This document shows, piece by piece, positions 6,633-11,854 of a stretch of 11,854 nucleotides of DNA (its first letter is position 1; the number at the start of each line of letters is the position of its first letter). This DNA comes from Tissierella_B sp964485455 (GTDB taxonomy: Bacteria > Bacillota > Clostridia > Tissierellales > Tissierellaceae), in contig CAZAJU010000067.1 in assembly GCA_964485455.1 (NCBI GenBank), positions 1 through 11,854 on the forward strand, given 5' to 3'. The notes below the pieces were generated by a model. That model did not search any database and had not been told where the DNA came from. It saw only the letters and a list, made by a program, of their open reading frames with translations. A program made the position numbers and the translations under genes.

Positions 6633-9059
6633 ATGGACGACGAATTAAAGTATGATAAACTTATTGATATAAATATTGAAGACGACATGAAAAAATCCTA
6701 TTTGGAATACTCCATGAGCGTAATAGTAAGCCGTGCCCTTCCAGATGTAAGAGATGGTTTAAAACCTGTTCACAGAAGAATTCTATACGCAATGGATGAA
6801 TTAGGAATGTCACCTGATAAACCTTATAGGAAGTCTGCAAGGGTAGTCGGGGATGTACTTGGTAAGTATCACCCACACGGTGATAGTTCAGTATATGGTG
6901 CTATGGTAAGACTTGCTCAGGATTTCAACACAAGATACCTTTTGGTTGATGGCCATGGAAACTTTGGATCTGTGGATGGGGACGGAGCAGCTGCTATGCG
7001 TTATACCGAAGCTAGAATGGCAAAAATTGCCATGGAAATGCTAAGAGATATAAAAAAGGACACTGTAGATTGGAGACCTAATTTCGATGAGACTTTACAG
7101 GAACCTGTGGTATTGCCAAGCCGTTTTCCTAATCTATTGGTAAATGGTTCATCTGGTATAGCAGTAGGTATGGCTACTAATATACCACCTCATAATTTAA
7201 AAGAAGTAATAGATGGAATAGTTCTTTTGATTGATGAACCAGAATCAGATATTGAAGCTATTTCCAAACTTATAAAAGGACCTGACTTTCCTACAGGCGG
7301 AAATATTATGGGAAAAGAAGGTATAAAACAAGCCTATAATACAGGTAGAGGAAAGGTAATAATTAGAGCAGTAGCTGAGATAGAAGAGAACTCTAAAGGA
7401 AGACATAGAATAATAGTAAATGAAATTCCTTATCAGGTAAATAAAGCACAGCTAATAACTAAGATAGCTGAGCTTGTTAGAGAAAAGAAAATAGAGGGAA
7501 TTAGTGATTTAAGAGATGAGTCTGACCGTGATGGTATGAGAATAGTTATAGAAATAAAAAAAGACTCAAATCCAAATGTAGTTCTAAATAATCTATATAA
7601 ATATACTCAAATGCAAGTAACCTTCGGTATCATCAATCTAGCATTAGTTAATAATGAGCCTAAAGTACTTAATATAAAGGAGATGTTATATTACTATCTT
7701 GAGCATCAAAAGGAAATAATAATTAGAAGATCCCAATATGATTTGGCTAAAGCAGAGGAAAGAGCCCATATTGTTGAAGGATTGAAAATAGCTCTTGATA
7801 ATATAGATGAAGTCATAAAAGTAATTAGAGGGTCCAAGGATGATGCATCCGCTAAAGAAAACTTAATGGCTAGATTTGGATTATCAGAAAAACAGTCTCA
7901 AGCAATTTTAGATATGAGACTTAGAAGATTGACTGGTTTAGAAAGGGATAAACTAGAAGAGGAATATGAAGCACTTATAAAAGAAATTAATAGACTTAAA
8001 GAAATCCTTGGCAGTGAAAGACTTGTTCTCAATATAATCAAGGAAGAGTTACTTGAGATTAAGGAAAAATATGGAGATATGAGAAGAACAAGGATAATGG
8101 CTTCAGCAGAAGAAATAAATGTAGAAGACATGATAGAAGAAGAAGACGTTATAATAACCTTAACACACTTTGGTTATATTAAGCGAATTCCTGAGGGAAC
8201 CTATAGACCTCAAAAGAGAGGTGGAAAGGGTATAATTGCATTAACCACAAGGGAAGAAGACTTCGTTGAGGATTTATTCATTACATCAACTCATGATATG
8301 ATTCTGTTCTTCACTAACAAGGGTAAGGTTTATATGCTTAAAGCTTATGAAATTCCTGATGCTGGTAGACAAGCGAAGGGAACTGCAATTATAAATCTTT
8401 TAAATCTTGAAAGTGATGAAAAGGTAAATGCAATAATTCCTTTATCAGAGTACAATCCAGAAAACTATCTTGTATTTATCACTAAGAATGGTTTGATAAA
8501 GAGGACTGGACTTGATCAACTTAAAAATATAAGAAAGAATGGACTTTTAGCTATAAGCTTAAAAGAAAATGATGAACTTATCAGTGTAAAATCAACAGAT
8601 GGAACTAAAGAAATAATGTTGGTTACTAAGAAGGGTATGGCTATAAGATTTAATGAAAATGATGCTAGACCTATGGGAAGAAATGCATCTGGAGTAAAAG
8701 CTATAACTCTTGGAAAAGATGATGAAGTTGTAGCAGCAGACTTAGTTCATCCTGATCATTTTCTACTGGTAATGACAGAACTAGGATTTGGAAAGAAAAC
8801 CCTTATAGATGAATATAAGGTGCAAATCCGAGGAGGAAAAGGATTAAAAACCTATATGATTAAGAAGAAAACTGGTGATATTATATCAGCTAAAGTTATA
8901 AATGAAAATGACGAAATTATGATGATATCACAATCAGGAATCATAATCAGATTGAATACAAATGATATATCTACTATGGGAAGAATTACTCAAGGTGTTA
9001 CTCTGATGAAGATGAATGATGACAAAGTAGTTGCAGTAGCAAAGTATGTAGGAGAATAG
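6633..9059 (+). CDS. gyrA: DNA gyrase subunit A
   Basis: GyrA cuts and rejoins DNA and wraps it for supercoiling. It has 808 residues. The winged-helix breakage domain has the active-site Tyr124 in AAMRYTEARM, matching Escherichia coli Tyr122. The quinolone region reads HPHGDSSVYGAM, with Ser85 (E. coli Ser83) and Gly89 (E. coli Asp87). The C-terminal beta-pinwheel begins with the GyrA box QKRGGKG at 527-533, the hallmark that separates gyrase from topoisomerase IV. Repeated blade segments follow, such as ITKNGLIKRT and VTKKGMAIRF. The start is ATG 6633 with AGGAGG at 6622-6627, overlapping the gyrB stop codon. A strong terminator at 9101-9125 ends this transcription unit. Confidence 0.98.
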   Translation: MDDELKYDKLIDINIEDDMKKSYLEYSMSVIVSRALPDVRDGLKPVHRRILYAMDELGMSPDKPYRKSARVVGDVLGKYHPHGDSSVYGAMVRLAQDFNTRYLLVDGHGNFGSVDGDGAAAMRYTEARMAKIAMEMLRDIKKDTVDWRPNFDETLQEPVVLPSRFPNLLVNGSSGIAVGMATNIPPHNLKEVIDGIVLLIDEPESDIEAISKLIKGPDFPTGGNIMGKEGIKQAYNTGRGKVIIRAVAEIEENSKGRHRIIVNEIPYQVNKAQLITKIAELVREKKIEGISDLRDESDRDGMRIVIEIKKDSNPNVVLNNLYKYTQMQVTFGIINLALVNNEPKVLNIKEMLYYYLEHQKEIIIRRSQYDLAKAEERAHIVEGLKIALDNIDEVIKVIRGSKDDASAKENLMARFGLSEKQSQAILDMRLRRLTGLERDKLEEEYEALIKEINRLKEILGSERLVLNIIKEELLEIKEKYGDMRRTRIMASAEEINVEDMIEEEDVIITLTHFGYIKRIPEGTYRPQKRGGKGIIALTTREEDFVEDLFITSTHDMILFFTNKGKVYMLKAYEIPDAGRQAKGTAIINLLNLESDEKVNAIIPLSEYNPENYLVFITKNGLIKRTGLDQLKNIRKNGLLAISLKENDELISVKSTDGTKEIMLVTKKGMAIRFNENDARPMGRNASGVKAITLGKDDEVVAADLVHPDHFLLVMTELGFGKKTLIDEYKVQIRGGKGLKTYMIKKKTGDIISAKVINENDEIMMISQSGIIIRLNTNDISTMGRITQGVTLMKMNDDKVVAVAKYVGE

Positions 9060-9100
9060 TATATATCTAACTTTACAACAAGGATTAATTAGTATAAAAT

Positions 9101-9125
9101 AAAACCAAGCATTAGCTTGGTTTTT
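9101..9125 (+). terminator. Rho-independent terminator after gyrA
   Basis: AAAACCAAGC (9101-9110) pairs perfectly with GCTTGGTTTT (9115-9124) across an ATTA loop, and five T residues close it (9121-9125). It lies 41 bases after the gyrA stop and separates the gyrase genes from the sigma-factor operon. The AAAA/TTTT symmetry makes it potentially bidirectional. Confidence 0.92.
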
Positions 9126-9129
9126 AGGT

Positions 9130-9162
9130 ATCTGAAGTAATTGCATAGCAATTACTTCAGAT
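9130..9162. repeat. Perfect inverted repeat, 15-bp arms, before the sigma operon
   Basis: ATCTGAAGTAATTGC (9130-9144) and GCAATTACTTCAGAT (9148-9162) are exact reverse complements around ATA. It is not a standard terminator because no T-run follows on either strand. It sits five bases after the gyrA terminator and 38 bases before the Shine-Dalgarno of the anti-anti-sigma gene. It could be an operator, an RNA hairpin in the leader or a mobile-repeat remnant; the sequence alone does not decide. No convincing -35/-10 pair was found in 9126-9213. Confidence 0.8.
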
Positions 9163-9213
9163 CAATACAACTAGTTAATTTTTATTACTACATCCCAAAT
9201 AGGAGGTAATATA

Positions 9214-9543
9214 GTGTCTTTTAATATAACGGTAACATTTAACAAAGAAGAAAATACATGGATGATTATGCCTGAAGGAGATATGGATATTTATACATCG
9301 ACGGATTTTAAAGACAAGGTCTTAAGCTCCTTCGAGGGTCACAATGCTGATTTAATAATAGATGGTAAAGGATTGGATTATATAGATAGTACTGGGCTAG
9401 GAGCACTTATTGGTATCCTAAAGCAGGTAAAGGAAAATGACTACAATGTATATTTATGGAATATAAAACCTAATATTAGAAAACTTTTTAGTATAACTGA
9501 GTTGGATAAACTGTTTATAATTAGGGGTGAAATAGATGAATAA
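9214..9543 (+). CDS. rsbV: Anti-anti-sigma factor (STAS domain, RsbV-like)
   Basis: This is a single STAS-domain protein of 109 residues, the same size as Bacillus RsbV. In partner switching, the unphosphorylated form binds the anti-sigma factor and frees the sigma factor; phosphorylation of one serine by the anti-sigma kinase stops this. The expected motif is present as YIDSTGLGALIGILK, with candidate phospho-acceptor Ser59 after Asp58. That segment is closer to RsbV (DSTGLG) than to SpoIIAA (DSSGLG). The start is GTG 9214 with AGGAGG at 9201-9206. The next gene overlaps by 8 bases. The rsbV name rests on the SigB-like downstream gene; a role in another pathway is possible. Confidence 0.88.
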   Translation: MSFNITVTFNKEENTWMIMPEGDMDIYTSTDFKDKVLSSFEGHNADLIIDGKGLDYIDSTGLGALIGILKQVKENDYNVYLWNIKPNIRKLFSITELDKLFIIRGEIDE

Positions 9544-9898
9544 GGACTCAGTTTTATTATGTATTCCTAGTAAGCCTGATTATATTGGAGTTGTAAGGCT
9601 TACCTCATCTTCTATATCTCATAGATGTGGATTAAACATTGATGAAATAGAGGATATAAAAGTGGTTATAGGTGAAGCATGCACAAACTCATTTAATTTA
9701 AGTTCTAATGAAAGTATAAATATTGAATTTGAAATTAGTGATGAAAAACTTACTATAAAGGTAAGTGATGCTAAGGAAAATATTCCTGAAGATTTAGAAA
9801 ATGCAAAAGATAGAAAACTAGGTATACTAATTATAAAATCATTGATGGATAATGTTGTTTTTAATGACTACGGCATAGAAATGACTAAATATATATAA
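9536..9898 (+). CDS. rsbW: Anti-sigma factor / serine kinase (HATPase_c_2, RsbW-like), short and divergent
   Basis: This protein is predicted to bind and silence the downstream sigma factor and to phosphorylate the STAS partner. The segment DEIEDIKVVIGEACTNS (about 36-52) carries the N-box Glu47 and Asn51 and closely resembles RsbW. The end, SLMDNV followed by IEMTKYI, is also RsbW-like. It is only 120 residues, against about 146 for SpoIIAB and 160 for RsbW. The usual D-x-G motif of the ATP pocket reads SDAKEN at 77-82, and the G-x-G loop is reduced to RKLGI at 93-97, with little lid sequence between. Kinase activity is therefore uncertain, while sigma binding may remain. The start is ATG 9536, inside the end of the preceding gene, with AGGGGTG at 9523-9529, so translation is probably coupled. 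Confidence 0.83.
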   Translation: MNKDSVLLCIPSKPDYIGVVRLTSSSISHRCGLNIDEIEDIKVVIGEACTNSFNLSSNESINIEFEISDEKLTIKVSDAKENIPEDLENAKDRKLGILIIKSLMDNVVFNDYGIEMTKYI

Positions 9899-9912
9899 AA
9901 GGATGGTAGTCT

Positions 9913-10707
9913 ATGATCAATGAGAACTACTACAACAAGGACAATTTAAAAAACTTGGATAAGGCAAGCGTAAGAATCTTATTTAAAAAGTACAGGGATA
10001 ATAGGGAAAAAGAAGTCCGTGATATCCTAATAGAAAAACATCTATATATTGCTGAGATTTTATCTAAGAAATATGCTAATAGAGGTATAGATTACGATGA
10101 TATTTATCAGGTTGCTTGCATAGGACTTATATATGCTATTGAAAGATATGATATAGATAAGGGATTTGAGTTCTCAAGTTTTGCTACTCCTACTATAATT
10201 GGTGAAATTAAGAAATATTTTAGGGATAAAGGGTGGACAATTCGAGTTCCAAGGAGGATTCAAGAGCTTTCTAAGAAGATTAATAATGCTAAATTGCAGC
10301 TTAGTCAGCAGCTTCAACGTTCCCCAACTATTGGCGACATAGCAGCTTATTTGGATTCTTCAGAAGAAGAAATTCTTGAAGCTATGGAAGCAAGTAAGGT
10401 ATATACTCCGCAGTCCTTGGATGTTACTTATGATTCTCAAAATGAGGACAAAGAAGTCAATCTTGCAGAATTAATAGGTGAAGAGGATTTGTACTTTAGT
10501 AAAATTGAAAACAATGATTTTCTTATGAAGACTATGGACAAGCTTAATGAAATTGAAAAGCAAATACTGATAGAAAGATATTTTAATAAGAAGACCCAGG
10601 TTGCAATAGCAAAGAGTTTAGAAATATCGCAAATGACTGTTTCAAGGATTGAAAAAAGAATACTTGAAAAACTAAAAAAAGAAATTGAAAAGACAATGAT
10701 AGATTAA
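9913..10707 (+). CDS. sigB: RNA polymerase sigma factor, SigB/SigF/SigG group, SigB-like
   Basis: This sigma-70 family factor has 264 residues. Region 2 includes YDDIYQVACIGLIYAIERYD (61-80) and SSFATPTIIGEIKKYFRD (88-105). Region 3 begins at TIRVPRRIQELSKKI (109-123) and has the SigB-like RSPTIGDIAAYL (136-147). Region 4.2 is the helix-turn-helix around TQVAIAKSLEISQMTVSRI (228-246). The VPRRI segment and the RsbV/RsbW-like neighbours favour the general-stress factor SigB over the sporulation factors SigF or SigG. The start is ATG 9913 with AAGGATGG at 9899-9906, 14 bases after the anti-sigma gene. The likely mode of control is sequestration by the upstream anti-sigma factor. SigB is a best fit; other members of this group are possible. 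Confidence 0.87.
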   Translation: MINENYYNKDNLKNLDKASVRILFKKYRDNREKEVRDILIEKHLYIAEILSKKYANRGIDYDDIYQVACIGLIYAIERYDIDKGFEFSSFATPTIIGEIKKYFRDKGWTIRVPRRIQELSKKINNAKLQLSQQLQRSPTIGDIAAYLDSSEEEILEAMEASKVYTPQSLDVTYDSQNEDKEVNLAELIGEEDLYFSKIENNDFLMKTMDKLNEIEKQILIERYFNKKTQVAIAKSLEISQMTVSRIEKRILEKLKKEIEKTMID

Positions 10708-10760
10708 TATATTTAGACTAATTTGATATATGAAAAATTATTATACTAGGAGAATAAAGA

Positions 10761-11126
10761 TTGATAATAGAACATTTTTTAGAAAGTATAATACCATATA
10801 TAACAGCTTCAGTAGAATTAATAGGAGTTGCTATTATTGCAATAGCTGCTATAAGATGTTTATTTAAGCTTTTAAAAAATGGATTTAATTTTAAAGAAGA
10901 TAATATTGGAATTGAATTAGCAAAAGCTATGACTCTAAGCTTGGAATTTAAGCTTGCTGGAGAAATTGTAAAAACAGTTATTATTAGAACCCTAGATGAA
11001 TTTATAATATTAGCCAGTGTAGCAATACTAAGGGTTGTACTTTCCTTTGTACTTCATTGGGAATTAACCTCTGGAACAAAGAATATATCAAATTATTGCC
11101 CAACTGATGATGATCAAATAATTTAA
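10761..11126 (+). CDS. DUF1622-type small membrane protein
   Basis: The 121-residue protein matches my recollection of DUF1622, an uncharacterised bacterial membrane family. Two hydrophobic segments are visible, about residues 10-36 and 79-99. The segment between them, LEFKLAGEIVKTVIIRTLDE (61-80), and the following VVLSFVLHWEL (92-102) are the conserved-looking core. The tail after residue 103 is polar and acidic. No signal peptide cleavage site or enzyme motif is seen. The start is TTG 10761, supported by AGGAGA at 10748-10753; no in-frame ATG gives a better start. It is 53 bases from the sigma gene with no terminator between and 16 bases from the next membrane protein, so the two are probably co-expressed. 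Function unknown. Confidence 0.75.
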   Translation: MIIEHFLESIIPYITASVELIGVAIIAIAAIRCLFKLLKNGFNFKEDNIGIELAKAMTLSLEFKLAGEIVKTVIIRTLDEFIILASVAILRVVLSFVLHWELTSGTKNISNYCPTDDDQII

Positions 11127-11142
11127 ATAGGGTGATGGTAGA

Positions 11143-11823
11143 TTGAAACATAATACTTTTGAAATTAATTTAAAGAAATTGATATATATTATAGAAATGA
11201 CAATAGCCATATTGCTAGCTGTAGGGGTAATCATAGGTGTATTGGATTTATTTAAGTATTTTAATCAAATATTTATTTCTAATCCTGCAGATACCTACAT
11301 TGTTTTTAATCAAATGTTAGGCTATGCATTGGTATTGATAGTAGCTATTGAGCTGATTTTAATGATTGTTTATCATTCAACTGATGCAGTATTGGAATTA
11401 GTACTGTATGTCATAGCAAGAAAGATGCTCATATATGCAAATACTATGTTAGATTTAGTCTTAGGTACCCTATCAATAGCCATAATTTTTCTAATTATAA
11501 AGTTTTTAAAGCTCAACAATGATAAAAAAGATGTAATTAGAAGAGAGAAGGAAGGAATATATTCTGCAACTATTAAGATTACAGACTTACTTCATAAAAC
11601 AGGATTTGATATACCTACTGATAGAGCCATCACTCTTGGAGGACTTGTATGTAGTGTAGCAGATGAATCTTGTATAACAGTTCAAGAAGGTACTGAATTA
11701 ATATTGGGAGATTTAAAAATTAAGGTCATTAAAGCATCAGATGAAGGCTTAATTGAAGAAGTAATGGTTACAAGCAATACAAGTAATAAAAGTAAGATAG
11801 ATTATGATAGACATTATAAATAG
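11143..11823 (+). CDS. Membrane protein: PsiE-like domain joined to a CorC/HlyC transporter-associated domain
   Basis: The protein has 226 residues. The N-terminal half holds about four hydrophobic segments: residues 13-36, 58-78, 83-98 and 103-123. The stretch VAIELILMIVYHS and LYVIARKMLI resembles the phosphate-starvation-inducible PsiE family. A charged linker (LNNDKKDVIRREKEG) leads to a soluble domain at about 145-210. Its pattern TGFDIPTDRAITLGGLV, followed by GDLKIKVIKASDEGLIEEV, resembles the CorC_HlyC domain found at the end of magnesium/cobalt efflux and hemolysin-C-type transporters. The CBS domains and DUF21 core of those transporters are absent. The start is TTG 11143, preceded by AGGGTGATGG at 11129-11138. 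Domain calls are from memory of family patterns, not a search. A role in ion transport or its control is only a guess. Confidence 0.65.
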   Translation: MKHNTFEINLKKLIYIIEMTIAILLAVGVIIGVLDLFKYFNQIFISNPADTYIVFNQMLGYALVLIVAIELILMIVYHSTDAVLELVLYVIARKMLIYANTMLDLVLGTLSIAIIFLIIKFLKLNNDKKDVIRREKEGIYSATIKITDLLHKTGFDIPTDRAITLGGLVCSVADESCITVQEGTELILGDLKIKVIKASDEGLIEEVMVTSNTSNKSKIDYDRHYK

Positions 11824-11854
11824 AAGCACTATAAAAAGCATTTCAGAAGGGATT
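11824..11854 (+). other. Window end; possible ribosome binding site of a further gene
   Basis: After the last stop codon, 31 bases remain. AGAAGG at 11845-11850 could be the Shine-Dalgarno sequence of another gene starting just outside the window in the same direction. No terminator hairpin is seen here, so the operon may continue. Confidence 0.35.

Noticed and set aside
9141..9169. Promoter with TTGCAT -35 inside the inverted repeat before the STAS gene
   Set aside because: No acceptable -10 hexamer occurs at 16-18 bases; nor is a clear SigB- or SigF-type promoter present.
10723..10747. Promoter TTGATA / TATACT before the DUF1622 gene
   Set aside because: The spacing is only 13 bases and the -10 would abut the Shine-Dalgarno, leaving almost no leader.
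1..11854. CRISPR arrays, insertion sequences, tRNA or rRNA genes, phage attachment sites
   Set aside because: No spaced direct-repeat arrays, transposase motifs, cloverleaf-like segments or rRNA signatures were seen; the window is packed with core genes.

Overview
The window is a chromosomal replication-origin region of a low-G+C Gram-positive bacterium. The gene order dnaA-dnaN-yaaA-recF-remB-gyrB-gyrA, all on the + strand, is the classic Firmicutes origin arrangement. The AT-rich codon use, strong AGGAGG-type ribosome binding sites and an RsbV/RsbW/SigB-type module point to Clostridia or Tissierellia. That placement is an inference; no species-level marker was identified.

Region 1 (1-1958) is a bipartite oriC. 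About 450 bases without a credible gene precede dnaA and hold at least eight perfect or one-mismatch DnaA boxes. They also hold a good sigma-A-type promoter with a DnaA box in its spacer. dnaA follows. The dnaA-dnaN gap then carries two perfect boxes and one near-perfect box, a run of CTA-type triplets that matches a DnaA-trio, and an AT-rich stretch. It is the likely unwinding site. An 11-bp inverted repeat brackets the last box and abuts the trio.

Region 2 (1959-9059) is a tightly packed set of replication and topology genes: the sliding clamp (dnaN), an S4-domain RNA-binding protein (yaaA), the gap-repair ATPase RecF, the small DNA-binding regulator RemB, and both gyrase subunits. Gaps are short, and gyrB and gyrA have their Shine-Dalgarno sequences on or next to the preceding stop codon. 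A clear intrinsic terminator follows gyrA.

Region 3 (9126-10707) starts with a perfect 15-bp-arm inverted repeat and then a three-gene partner-switching module: a STAS anti-anti-sigma factor, a short HATPase anti-sigma factor and a SigB-like sigma factor. The first two overlap by 8 bases and the third follows after 14, so they are almost certainly co-expressed. The anti-sigma factor is short and lacks the usual glycines of its ATP-binding loops.

Region 4 (10708-11854) has two small membrane proteins read in the same direction: a DUF1622-type protein, and a protein that appears to join a PsiE-like membrane domain to a CorC/HlyC transporter-associated domain. Their function is unknown. They could be read through from the sigma operon, since no terminator is seen between them.

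Most of the window is conserved core genome. The points most worth checking are the probable ATA start of remB, the origin architecture, the divergent anti-sigma factor, the hairpin ahead of the sigma operon and the membrane-protein pair.
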